A stretch of 64,000 nucleotides of DNA from Notoacmeibacter sp. MSK16QG-6 (lineage in GTDB: Bacteria > Pseudomonadota > Alphaproteobacteria > Rhizobiales > Rhizobiaceae): positions 248,001 to 312,000 of the forward strand of contig NZ_JAMYXM010000002.1 of NCBI RefSeq assembly GCF_024158145.1, given 5' to 3'. A program made the translations under genes and the position numbers. Within the stretch, counting starts at the first letter, position 1. The number at the start of each line of letters is the position of its first letter. A model generated the notes under the pieces. The model did not search any database. It was not told the origin of the DNA and was given only the letters and a program-made list of their open reading frames with translations. Shown one piece after another: positions 44,576 to 52,767 of this stretch.

Positions 44576-45526
44576 TTACTTGGAGATGAACTTCTCGATT
44601 GTGCCGTACTCCTGCTCCACAAACGAGCCGGCTTCGTCACTCGTGCGGATCGCGGGAGACTGACCGAGATTGGCAAGGCTTTCGGCAAATTCCTTGTCGT
44701 CTCGCAGCTTTTCCAGAACCTCGTCGACAGCCGAAACCGCAGCATCGTCGATGCCTTCTGGCGCCGAAATCGTGAAATAATACGGCATATCGATATCGTA
44801 GCCCTGCTCAGCAGCTGTCGGCCAGTCCGGAACGAGTGGGTCACGGTCGGCACGAAGAACCGCGAGCGCCTTCAAAGTGCCTGCACCGGTGTGTTCCTTC
44901 GCGAACCGGACGCCCTCAGCCGAGACGTCGGCATTGCCGCCGAGCAGCAGCACGATCCGGTCTGCACCCGAACCGCCATCGACGATTTTGAAGGAGTCGT
45001 CCGCCGCGCTGTTGATGGCATTCGCTTTCGCTTCCGTCGTGCCGCCAAATTGCGTCACATAGGTCAGTTCCTTGGGATGCTTTTTCGCGTAGTCGACCAA
45101 CTCACCAAGCGTGTTGTAAGGGGCGTCTGCCGGAACCAGCACGACATCGCTCAATGCTGCTGTCGTGCCGAGTGTGCGGAAATCCTTATAGCTGAACGGC
45201 GTCTTACCCAGCAGGTTGGCCACATGGTCAGCGGCGTGGTTGAAATAAAGCTGTCCGCCGTCGGTTGCGCCTTTGAGCACAGTCTGTTGAGCGACCACGC
45301 CGCCACCGGCCTTCTGATTGACGACGACCATCTGCGCGTCGGTGTATTTGTTGAACATATCGGCAAACAGGCGCGCGCTGGCATCGGTGCCGCCGCCTGC
45401 GCTCTGCGGCACGACTAGCCGGACGCTATCAACCGGATAGTCGATCTTTTCCTGCGCCTGAACTGCGCCGGCAATGCCGAACGCCGTCGCAACGGCGAGG
45501 CCAAATTTCATGGTTTTATGAAACAC
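44576..45526 (-). CDS. tctC: Tripartite tricarboxylate transporter binding protein
   Basis: 316-residue TctC/BugT-type periplasmic protein. A signal peptide ends at VQA|QEKIDYP. The mature part opens with the family's VRLVVPQSAGGGTDASARLFAD ligand loop and later has the LGELVDYAKKHP and FGGTTEAKANA segments. The GTG at 45526 follows GGGAGG by eight bases and is preferred over an internal ATG. The ligand is a carboxylate, possibly a hexarate given the neighbours. Confidence 0.92.
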   Translation of the reverse strand: MFHKTMKFGLAVATAFGIAGAVQAQEKIDYPVDSVRLVVPQSAGGGTDASARLFADMFNKYTDAQMVVVNQKAGGGVVAQQTVLKGATDGGQLYFNHAADHVANLLGKTPFSYKDFRTLGTTAALSDVVLVPADAPYNTLGELVDYAKKHPKELTYVTQFGGTTEAKANAINSAADDSFKIVDGGSGADRIVLLLGGNADVSAEGVRFAKEHTGAGTLKALAVLRADRDPLVPDWPTAAEQGYDIDMPYYFTISAPEGIDDAAVSAVDEVLEKLRDDKEFAESLANLGQSPAIRTSDEAGSFVEQEYGTIEKFISK

Positions 45527-45627
45527 TGTTGTTTCCTCCCAAGGAACGTTTTCGGGTCGATGGCGGAATATCCGCCGGTTTCGCACCTGCCGCCCGTAAG
45601 AGAGCCGCAAATGTCGAAATTCTAGAG

Positions 45628-45649
45628 ACGCCCGCGACGTCGCGGGCGT
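45628..45649 (-). other. Perfect 22-base GC palindrome between bicupin gene and tctC
   Basis: ACGCCCGCGAC-GTCGCGGGCGT, able to form a stable stem in RNA. It lies just after the bicupin stop and before the tctC ribosome site. It is probably a terminator-like or processing hairpin; no T-run follows. Confidence 0.5.
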
Positions 45650-45656
45650 TGCAGCG

Positions 45657-46580
45657 TCAGCCTTTCTGCCAGCCTGCAAGTGCGCCACCGCTTGCTGCTT
45701 TTGAGTCACCCACCCAGTCCGGCGCAGGATAATCGCTTTCGTTCAGCACGAATCCAGGCCGCTGGGAGAAGTCCGCGCGCGGCGGCGCGAAAATATCGAC
45801 CAGACGGGCAATACCCGGTCCGACATCCTGCGTCGTGTGCTGTGCTGGCGGGGGAATGATCAGAACAGAAGGGCTTTTGGCTTCAATGTGCTCGTCCTGA
45901 TGCCAGCGCGTGGAGTCACTCTCCCAAGGGTAACGGATGTGATGCACGAATTCGCCGGATATACCGAGCGAGGCCTGTTCGAAATCATCATGCCAATGCG
46001 GACTAAGCGTCTTGGGGTCGCGGCGGTCATGCCACGGCGCAAAGACATTGATCATCATATTTGTGGACCGGAACACGCGCGGCTGGATTCGTGCTCCGTC
46101 AGGATCGACATATTTTGCCAGCGGATATGTCCGAATCCGAAAACCGCCGGGCGGGTCTGGCCATGCCTCGGCCTGCCGCACGTCAGTCTCGTAGCCGGCG
46201 GCGAAATCACGCGCATTCCCCGCCTGCGCCATCATGTCCAACGCACCGACCGCAAAGACCCGGGATACGACGCCTTCTCCCCTCACGGTAATCCGGGACG
46301 CCCCCGGAGGGACGATGGTCAGACTGTCGGCGACCGCCGTCACTTTCTCCGAACCGGCCTCGATTGAGGCCGAAACTTTTTCCGGTAAGATCAAGATATA
46401 CTCTTCGGGCTGATCCTCAGCCGTCCGCTCAAGAATGGTGCCGTCTTTGGCTTGAGTAACCGACACACAGAGGCTGACGCCGCGCGTCACCCAAGTCGAC
46501 GCACCATCGTCGTGCTCGATCTGGGGAGGCTCTTCATAATGGCGTGCGCAATAAGCCGTCATTGTGGGCGGCAAGGCCAT
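45657..46580 (-). CDS. Bicupin-like protein of unknown function
   Basis: 307-residue protein with two cupin-like halves. The C-terminal one has a metal-binding style motif, SPHWHDDFEQASLGISGEF near 195-215, and a later QHTT histidine near 258. The N-terminal half (about 15-130) has beta-rich sequence without the histidines. A GGGAGAG precedes the start. It lies upstream of tctCBA on the same strand and is divergent from the second TRAP system. Cupins here could be sugar isomerases, lactone or keto-acid enzymes, or ligand sensors. I cannot assign a reaction. Confidence 0.65.
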   Translation of the reverse strand: MALPPTMTAYCARHYEEPPQIEHDDGASTWVTRGVSLCVSVTQAKDGTILERTAEDQPEEYILILPEKVSASIEAGSEKVTAVADSLTIVPPGASRITVRGEGVVSRVFAVGALDMMAQAGNARDFAAGYETDVRQAEAWPDPPGGFRIRTYPLAKYVDPDGARIQPRVFRSTNMMINVFAPWHDRRDPKTLSPHWHDDFEQASLGISGEFVHHIRYPWESDSTRWHQDEHIEAKSPSVLIIPPPAQHTTQDVGPGIARLVDIFAPPRADFSQRPGFVLNESDYPAPDWVGDSKAASGGALAGWQKG

Positions 46581-46983
46581 GCGTTTTCTCTCCCTATCAT
46601 CGTTCCGACTGCCAGACCCAGCGCGTGGCCCTTACGAGCGCAATGAATAAGCTGGCTGTCCCACATGTTGGGAATTAAGTGCCATTAGACGGCGCGACTT
46701 TCAAGCGCCATTTATCACAATGTAGATAATTTTTGATCGCCACTCAGGGAAATTGAACTTTTCCATACAGCCGTGATCCCAGCCCAAACAGCCAGATGAA
46801 AATAAATTCTCACAGCATTATCAGAATATTGTTACGATAAAAACAGTTTGGTGTAACGCTTATCGGTCGAAAAATCTTTCATCGGATTCAGAAAATTATT
46901 GACGAGCATGTCCACATTGTAGGAGCAATGCACATCGTCATGAGTGATCGTGCTCATGGCGGTGTTCAGGGAGGACCATATAA
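46581..46983. promoter_or_regulatory. 403-base divergent regulatory region
   Basis: Non-coding, AT-rich between about 46710 and 46880. Elements seen: TCCCA-N5-TGGGA near 46670; TTATC-N8-GATAA at 46712-46729, enclosing ACAATGTA; and CATTG-N6-CAATG at 46915-46930. The last resembles the palindrome at 55889. A good ribosome site (GGGAGG) precedes the TRAP gene. Which element serves which divergent gene is not clear. Confidence 0.4.
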
Positions 46984-47967
46984 ATGTTTCATTTTTCCAG
47001 GCTGCGGCATGCAGCCCAGATTGCCGCAGCGGCTTTGCTCATGAGCGCGGCTTCGGCATCGGCCCAGGACATGTTGCTCACCGCGGTCGATCCGACCGGA
47101 TCGCTAAATGACAACATGAACCTCAAATTCATTGAGGAACTGGGGAGCCGCAACGAGTCGATCAAGGTCAACTACGTTAACGGCGGCGCACTGGGCAGCG
47201 GACAGCAGATACTAGATCAGCTCAGCCAGGGGAACGTTCAGGGCTTCGGAACGGTGTTGGACTGGTTCTCGGCTTTGGAGCCGGACCTTCAGGCTTTGTC
47301 CTGGGGCTTCACCTTTCGCGACGCGGACCACATGCGGCAATTTCTAGCCAGTCCGCTCTTCGAAGAGATGAAGGAGAAAATCGTCGACAAGGCGAATATT
47401 CGCATCCTTACGGTGGCGCCCACCCAGGCCCGTGTGATGTTTGCCAAAGAGCCAATCATGAGCGTCGATGACGTCAAGGGTATCAAGATGCGCGTTCCGG
47501 GCATCAAATCCTACGTTGAGCTTTGGCGCGCCTTCGGCACAGAGCCGACGCAGGTTGCATGGGGCGAAGTCTACCTGGCGCTGAAAACCGGCGTGGTCGA
47601 TGCGGCGGAAGGCCAGCCGACCAATGGAGCGGCCAACCGGATGCATGAGAGCGGACCGCATATTTCGATGACGAACCACGTGATGACCGGCAACGTTATC
47701 GCAGTCAACGAAACGTTCTGGCAGTCGCTCGATGACAAAGGGCGTGCCGACGTGATGGAAGCCGCAGAAGCGGCAGTCAATCATGCCGCCGACGAGTCCG
47801 ACGAGCAGTTGCAAGCCACTCTCCAGATGATCAAGGATAGCGGCGGCGAGATTCACGAGCCCGATGTCGAAAGTTTCCGCAAGGCTTCGCTGGAGGCAGT
47901 ACCCGCGATCGAGTCCGAAGGACTGTGGCGCAAGGGTCTGATTCAGGAAATTCAGGATCTGAAATGA
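46984..47967 (+). CDS. TRAP transporter substrate-binding protein (DctP family)
   Basis: 327-residue periplasmic binding protein. The signal peptide is cleaved near ASA|QDM. The DctP fold shows the carboxylate-binding arginine in IKMRVPG and the conserved AWGEVYLALKTGVVDAAEG stretch. This wording is usual for DctP proteins that bind sugar acids such as glucuronate, galacturonate or gluconate, and the lactonase gene at the end of the operon fits that. It is separated from the permease genes by a hairpin. Confidence 0.9.
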   Translation: MFHFSRLRHAAQIAAAALLMSAASASAQDMLLTAVDPTGSLNDNMNLKFIEELGSRNESIKVNYVNGGALGSGQQILDQLSQGNVQGFGTVLDWFSALEPDLQALSWGFTFRDADHMRQFLASPLFEEMKEKIVDKANIRILTVAPTQARVMFAKEPIMSVDDVKGIKMRVPGIKSYVELWRAFGTEPTQVAWGEVYLALKTGVVDAAEGQPTNGAANRMHESGPHISMTNHVMTGNVIAVNETFWQSLDDKGRADVMEAAEAAVNHAADESDEQLQATLQMIKDSGGEIHEPDVESFRKASLEAVPAIESEGLWRKGLIQEIQDLK

Positions 47968-47973
47968 TCTTTT

Positions 47974-47994
47974 GGCCCGCGCCTTGCGCGGGCC
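47974..47994 (+). other. Intercistronic GC hairpin after the TRAP binding protein
   Basis: Perfect arms GGCCCGCGC / GCGCGGGCC with a CTT loop followed by TTT. It is the strongest of the recurring junction hairpins and could give partial termination between the binding protein and the permease genes. Confidence 0.65.
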
Positions 47995-48025
47995 TTTCCC
48001 TTTCAGCCAATCACCGGAGACCGCC

Positions 48026-48580
48026 ATGCGTGCGTTCAGTATGATCTCCGCGCTCAAACTCTGGGCCCGGCTCGAACTCATCGTCGCCAGCACCCTGTTG
48101 ACCCTTATCGTGGTGCTGATCGGTTACCAGATCGTCGCACGTTCGCTCTTCGGCGCACCGCTCGTATGGGCCGAGGAAGCGGCGATGTTCTGCTTTCTGT
48201 GGGTGACGTTTATTGGCGCAGGCCTGGCGGCAAAGCTCGGCCAGCACATCCGTGTATCGGCCTTGGAAGCGTTTGGTGGCGAGCGTCTGGCGCTGGCGCT
48301 CGATATCTTCGGCGCAATCGTAGCTGGCGCTACGCTGTTCTATATCGGCAAGCTTGCCTTTGGATTTCTGCCAATCGAGATGCGCACGACCTCAATCGCC
48401 CTGCCAATCGATATTCCCAAAGCATACTTTTTCTCGATCCCTCTTGTTTATGCGTCCATCTCGATGACGGCGGGACTGGCCGGTGCGGCGTGGATCGGCC
48501 GTACACATGAGGGAAAAGAACAGCTGCAGAGCCTGCGTCATCAGATCTTCGACGCCGACCATAGTGAGGGAGTGCTCTAA
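48026..48580 (+). CDS. TRAP transporter small permease (DctQ family)
   Basis: 184-residue membrane protein with four helices and the DctQ motif WAEEAAMFCFLWVTFIGAG at about 46-64. The start at 48026 has CGGAG upstream; the longer frame is rejected. The stop shares one base with the DctM start (TAATG). Unlike the first TRAP system in the window, the small and large permeases are separate proteins. Confidence 0.9.
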   Translation: MRAFSMISALKLWARLELIVASTLLTLIVVLIGYQIVARSLFGAPLVWAEEAAMFCFLWVTFIGAGLAAKLGQHIRVSALEAFGGERLALALDIFGAIVAGATLFYIGKLAFGFLPIEMRTTSIALPIDIPKAYFFSIPLVYASISMTAGLAGAAWIGRTHEGKEQLQSLRHQIFDADHSEGVL

Positions 48581-49878
48581 TGTCTCTCTGGTTTCTTTTC
48601 GGCGCCGTGTTTCTGCTAGCCATCCTTCAGGTGCCCATCAGCATAAGTATGCTTGCAGGAGCGCTCCTGTGGATGCTGCTGGACGGCGGCTTACCCATTT
48701 CGATTGTCGCGCAGCGCATGGCGCCCTCGCTGGACAGTTTCCCGCTTCTGGCCGTGCCGCTCTTCGTCCTAGCCGGCAATCTCCTCAACCGCTCCGGCAT
48801 TGCCGAACGCATTTTCGAATTCGCCGGAAATCTGGTCGGTCATATTCGAGGCGGATTGGCGCATGTGAACATTCTCGCCAGCCTGATCTTCTCCGGCATG
48901 TCTGGCGTTGCGCAAGCCGATGCTGCTGGTCTGGGCACGGTCGAAATCAAAGCGATGAAAAAGGCTGGCTACAGCTCAGAGTTCTCCGCCGCGATTACCG
49001 CGGTGTCCGCTATCATCGGACCGATTATTCCGCCCAGCGTCATCATGGTCATTTACGCGGTGCTCGCTGGCGTGTCCGTCGCAGACTTGTTTCTAGCCGG
49101 AATCGTACCGGGTCTCATCCTGACCCTGGCGCTGTCGGTCACAACCTACCTGATCGCTTTTCGCCAAGGCGACAAAATGCCTCGCAGTCCCCGCGCCAGC
49201 TTTTCCATGGTGGCAAGTTCATTCTGGCGGGCGCTGCCGGGTCTGCTCGCACCGACCATTCTGATCGCCGGACTACTCTTGGGTATTGCCACTCCGACGG
49301 AACTCGGCGCCATTATCGTCCTCTATGCGGTACTGCTCGGTTTGATCTATGGCGAGCTGAAATTAAGGGACATCAAACTCTGTCTGGCCGATACGGTCAT
49401 TACCACCGGCGTGCTGCTCTTTATCATCGCAGCCGCTGCGCCCTTCGCCTGGCTAATCGCGGTGCTCAACGTCCCCCAGCACCTAGCTGGCGGCATCACC
49501 GGTCTCACGACCGATTTCGTGCTGACGCTGCTTCTGATCAATGTCGGCCTGTTAATCGCTGGGCTATTCATCGAAACGACAGCGATTCTGATTGTTGCGG
49601 TGCCAGCGCTTTTACCAATCGCAATGCAGATCGGGCTCGATCCGGTGCAGTTCGGCGTCATGATCGTCTTCAACCTGATGATCGGCACGCTGACACCGCC
49701 TTTCGGCATCATACTCTTCATTATGATGGACATCGCAAAGGTGCGTCTGTTTCCGCTGATGCGACAAGTCACGCCCTTTTATGCCTCGCTATTTGGCATG
49801 CTGGGATTGATCACCTTCGTTCCGACAGTGACATTGTGGCTGCCGGGTTTGGTCCGCACCATGCTCGCGGGTAACTGA
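48580..49878 (+). CDS. TRAP transporter large permease (DctM family)
   Basis: 432-residue DctM protein with about 12 helices. It has GMSGVAQADAAGLGTVEIKAMKK near 106-128, IIGPIIPPSVIMVIYA near 146-161, and the C-terminal MIGTLTPPFGIILFIMMDIAKV signature. It completes the second TRAP importer. The SMP-30 lactonase gene follows one base after its stop. Confidence 0.93.
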   Translation: MSLWFLFGAVFLLAILQVPISISMLAGALLWMLLDGGLPISIVAQRMAPSLDSFPLLAVPLFVLAGNLLNRSGIAERIFEFAGNLVGHIRGGLAHVNILASLIFSGMSGVAQADAAGLGTVEIKAMKKAGYSSEFSAAITAVSAIIGPIIPPSVIMVIYAVLAGVSVADLFLAGIVPGLILTLALSVTTYLIAFRQGDKMPRSPRASFSMVASSFWRALPGLLAPTILIAGLLLGIATPTELGAIIVLYAVLLGLIYGELKLRDIKLCLADTVITTGVLLFIIAAAAPFAWLIAVLNVPQHLAGGITGLTTDFVLTLLLINVGLLIAGLFIETTAILIVAVPALLPIAMQIGLDPVQFGVMIVFNLMIGTLTPPFGIILFIMMDIAKVRLFPLMRQVTPFYASLFGMLGLITFVPTVTLWLPGLVRTMLAGN

Positions 49879-49879
49879 C

Positions 49880-50800
49880 ATGCGTGAACCCCTCTCCAAT
49901 TTCGCCGAAACGGAACCGCGCTGTTTGCTGGATTGCCGCAACAGTCTAGGCGAAGGCCCGGTGTGGGACGACCGACGTGGATTTCTGTGGTGGATCGATA
50001 TCAAAGCCGGTGTCATTCACTGGATCGATCCCGACTCGCTGCAGACCGGCGAACACCGGATGGGCGAAGATGTCGGCAGCATCGGCCTGTGCAATTCAGG
50101 TCGATTGATCGTCGCGCTGCGCCAAAGCGTTATCCTGTTCGATCCGAAGGCTGGTGACAGGGATATCCTTGTACGGTTTTCTGATCTGCGACGGGATGAA
50201 CGCTTGAATGACGGCAAGGTCGGACCGGATGGCGCTTTCTGGGTCGGTGGAATGCACGAAACGGAAATCGATAAGATGCAGCCTGTCTCGGCGCTCTACA
50301 GAGTCGCGCCTGACGGTTCGGTCAGGAAGGTGGTCGATGGGCTGAAGGTATCGAATGGTTTGGCTTGGACGCCTGACGGGCGCACCATGTATCATAGCGA
50401 TAGCTGCGCACCATGGCTCGACCGATGGGATTTCGACACAGCAACCGGTGAGATCGGCAACCGCACCAGAATCGCCGAGCCTTCCAATGAAGTCGGCCGT
50501 CCTGACGGCGCAGCCGCCGACAGTGACGGGCGCTACTGGAGCGCTGGCGTTTCGGCGTCGCGCCTGAATATCTGGAGCCGCGACGGCGAGCTCTTGGGCA
50601 GTATCGATCTTCCGGATTTGCCGAAACCGACTATGCCCTGCTTTGGCGGTGCCGACATGAAGACGATTTTCATCACCGGACACCGAAATCAGATGACGCC
50701 CGAGGTTCTTGCGAGCTTCCCGCATGCTGGCAGCCTGTTCAGCATGCGCGCCAAAATCTCCGGTGCAAAGATTGCGCGATTCGCCGACATTCCATCTTAG
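49880..50800 (+). CDS. SMP-30/gluconolactonase-family lactonase
   Basis: 306-residue six-bladed beta-propeller. The metal ligands expected for the family are visible: the glutamate in NSLGEGPVW (about 19-27), the asparagine in VSNGLAWTPDG (about 156-166) and the aspartate in GRPDGAAAD (about 208-216). It hydrolyses sugar lactones to sugar acids. Its position at the end of the TRAP operon suggests the imported compound is a lactone, or is lactonised inside the cell. Confidence 0.9.
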   Translation: MREPLSNFAETEPRCLLDCRNSLGEGPVWDDRRGFLWWIDIKAGVIHWIDPDSLQTGEHRMGEDVGSIGLCNSGRLIVALRQSVILFDPKAGDRDILVRFSDLRRDERLNDGKVGPDGAFWVGGMHETEIDKMQPVSALYRVAPDGSVRKVVDGLKVSNGLAWTPDGRTMYHSDSCAPWLDRWDFDTATGEIGNRTRIAEPSNEVGRPDGAAADSDGRYWSAGVSASRLNIWSRDGELLGSIDLPDLPKPTMPCFGGADMKTIFITGHRNQMTPEVLASFPHAGSLFSMRAKISGAKIARFADIPS

Positions 50801-50909
50801 AGCCGGAACACCGATAACGGAGATACCCTATGCGCTTCCACCCGGAGCGCTGGCAATTCCTCAATCGCCGATGGGTTCGATGGCGTCACGGCCTATTGCA
50901 TGGGATGGT

Positions 50910-51866
50910 CTAGTTGCGGGCCGCCTCACGCCTCGCTTTTAGCGTGGGCAGGCTGGCTACGTCGTCTGCCTCGATCTTGGCGGTTGTCGCACCATCTGGA
51001 CGTCGCGCATATTTGGCGCGGGGTTCGATGCCCTCGGACGGCCATCTCGGCAGGATGCGACGCGCTTGCCGATCATATCGCAAGCCCAGCGTGGTGGTCT
51101 GCTCGAACGCCGCCGCGATAATCGTATCGAGCTGTTCCGGCTGAGCGAGAAGCTCGAAACGCATCACCGGGCGGCCCTTCTTCCCCTGCCCCGCAAAAAG
51201 CGACAGATCGATAAGGCCGGAAAGCGATCGCAAATGGTCGCAGGCATGAGCGATCTCCTCTCCGGTCATGTCGTCGATATCGAACGCAATCCAGCCAACA
51301 GTGTCCGAATCTGCGTAGTCGAAGATCTGAACGAGTGTCGTGCCGGCGGCATCGCTCGCGCTAGATAAAGGCGCGCCGAAAGGCGTGCATCCGGTGCTAT
51401 GGCTGGAATTGAGTTCGGAAATGATTGCGCAGGCGGAAAGGTCGGGACAGGCACCGGGCCCGGCGACCCATCGATATCCCTCCAGCAGACCGAAAATTGC
51501 AGGATTGGCGCTTGTGATGTCGCCGAGCGGCAGATCGCCTACGCTCCACACAGCTTCTGACAATTCCGCCTGGACGGACGCTGCGATGGCGACTGCTGCG
51601 AGATCGACAGAATTGTCTTCGCCGCCATATTGCCTGACGCGAGAAAGGATCGCATCCCCAATCGCACGGACATCGACATCGAGCGGGGCAGCCTGCCAAC
51701 ATTTATGAGCCGCTTCGACGGTGAGCACCTCAGCGCCGACAAGCTGTCGGATCTCCGCCAACCGCTGCTCCAACGCAGGAAAAGCCGCCGCTAACGCTTC
51801 GGCAAGGCGTCGCGCGGAGCTGGCGCCGGAGAGTGTTATGTGAATGTGGTGCCGTTGCTTCGACAT
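50910..51866 (-). CDS. LarC-like protein: degenerate LarC1 part with intact LarC2 domain
   Basis: 318-residue protein. Residues 175-275 match the LarC C-terminal domain closely: FDIDDMTGEE (195-204), GKKGRP (228-233), QTTTLGLRYDR (256-266) and ARRILPR. Residues 8-155 align loosely with LarC1 (IHITLSGASSARRL for IHLDPVGGIAGDM; VWSVGDLPLG for GWSIGPLPLG). They have lost the metal loop, the DPVGGIAGDM motif and the HFHELADWDS motif. It lies 13.9 kb from the lar operon, alone after the terminator at 51939. It may supply in trans the domain missing from the LarC at 36151. Confidence 0.8.
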   Translation of the reverse strand: MSKQRHHIHITLSGASSARRLAEALAAAFPALEQRLAEIRQLVGAEVLTVEAAHKCWQAAPLDVDVRAIGDAILSRVRQYGGEDNSVDLAAVAIAASVQAELSEAVWSVGDLPLGDITSANPAIFGLLEGYRWVAGPGACPDLSACAIISELNSSHSTGCTPFGAPLSSASDAAGTTLVQIFDYADSDTVGWIAFDIDDMTGEEIAHACDHLRSLSGLIDLSLFAGQGKKGRPVMRFELLAQPEQLDTIIAAAFEQTTTLGLRYDRQARRILPRWPSEGIEPRAKYARRPDGATTAKIEADDVASLPTLKARREAARN

Positions 51867-51938
51867 CGGTCTCTCCCCGTCATCGTTGAGACCGATGCTG
51901 GCTCGCTATCGACGGAGTAGCAATGAAGGACCCCGAAT

Positions 51939-51968
51939 AAAAAACGGGGCGTCCATAAAGAACGCCCC
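51939..51968 (-). terminator. Rho-independent terminator of the RraA/aldehyde dehydrogenase operon
   Basis: On the minus strand, GGGGCGT / ACGCCCC with a nine-base loop, then G and a run of six T. It ends the five-gene unit that starts at 55852 and leaves the LarC-like gene with its own promoter. Confidence 0.88.
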
Positions 51969-51988
51969 GAAGAGAAGTCATCGCCCGC

Positions 51989-52720
51989 TTAGCCGCGGGT
52001 CTTCTTCCATTCCTCAAATTCGGCGCGGGTTTCCGGTCCCATTGGGAAGTTGCCCCAGATCGGTGCGCCGCCCTTGATCTTTTCATAGATAAATTCCTCG
52101 GCAGCCTCCTGATTGGAGGCCATCTCGGCAACCTTGGCGGCCTCATGCCGTGGAATGACGCAGACGCCGTCGCGGTCGCCCATCACGACATCGCCCGGAT
52201 AAACGGCGACGTCGCCGCAACCGATGGGCAATTGCACGTCTACGGCCCGAAAATAGGCCGGGCGCGTCGTCGCGGTATTGCCACGGGCATAGGTAGGAAT
52301 ATCCAGTTCGCCGATTTCATGGCCGTCACGGAAGGCGCCATCGGTCACGACGGCCGCAACCCCGCGCAACATCATGCGATAGATGAGAATATTACCTGCC
52401 GAAGCAGCGCGGGTGTCATTGCGGCTATCGATCATCAGAACCTGGCCCTCGCCAACGTCTTCAACCGCTTCCCACTGCATATTGTCTTCGCCACGCTTGG
52501 CGAGGTCCGACAAATCCCAGTCTTTGTCTTCCCGGGAAGGAATGAAACGTAGCGTGTAGGCTTCACCTGCAAATGCCTTAGCCTTTGGATTGAGCGCCTC
52601 AACCCCAACGAGAAACTGCTGGCGGTACCCCAGCTTGAAGAGCTGGGTCGTTACCGTCGCTGTGGAAGACCCGCGCAGCTTGTCGAGAATATCTTTAGTA
52701 ATTTCAATTTCTTCTGTCAT
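51989..52720 (-). CDS. RraA-family protein (HMG-aldolase-like fold)
   Basis: 243-residue RraA/MenG-like protein. It has the active-site style TDGAFRDGHEI with an Arg-Asp pair and the metal/pyruvate region YPGDVVMGDRDGVCVIP. Relatives include 4-hydroxy-4-methyl-2-oxoglutarate aldolase, oxaloacetate decarboxylases and sugar-acid enzymes. The extra N-terminus and the FIPSREDKDWDL segment are shared with the paralogue at 55124. AGGAA precedes the start. It is last in its operon, after the semialdehyde dehydrogenase. The substrate is unknown. Confidence 0.85.
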   Translation of the reverse strand: MTEEIEITKDILDKLRGSSTATVTTQLFKLGYRQQFLVGVEALNPKAKAFAGEAYTLRFIPSREDKDWDLSDLAKRGEDNMQWEAVEDVGEGQVLMIDSRNDTRAASAGNILIYRMMLRGVAAVVTDGAFRDGHEIGELDIPTYARGNTATTRPAYFRAVDVQLPIGCGDVAVYPGDVVMGDRDGVCVIPRHEAAKVAEMASNQEAAEEFIYEKIKGGAPIWGNFPMGPETRAEFEEWKKTRG

Positions 52721-52767
52721 TTTGTGTTCCTGGAGTTGCACTTTGCTGGCACGATGAGGTGGCGCGC

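Noticed and set aside
44507-45418. Plus-strand frame of 303 codons opposite tctC
   Set aside because: Antisense shadow; tctC has a signal peptide, ribosome site and family motifs.
48483-49874. Long frame (463 codons) over the DctM gene
   Set aside because: Arg/His-rich shadow translation; the DctM frame beneath it has clear family motifs.
50830-50913. 27-codon ORF beginning MRFHPERWQFLNRRW after the SMP-30 gene, with a GGAG-like ribosome site
   Set aside because: Very short, rich in Arg and Trp, no hydrophobic or domain character, and it runs into the convergent LarC-like gene. It may be a remnant of a lost downstream gene.
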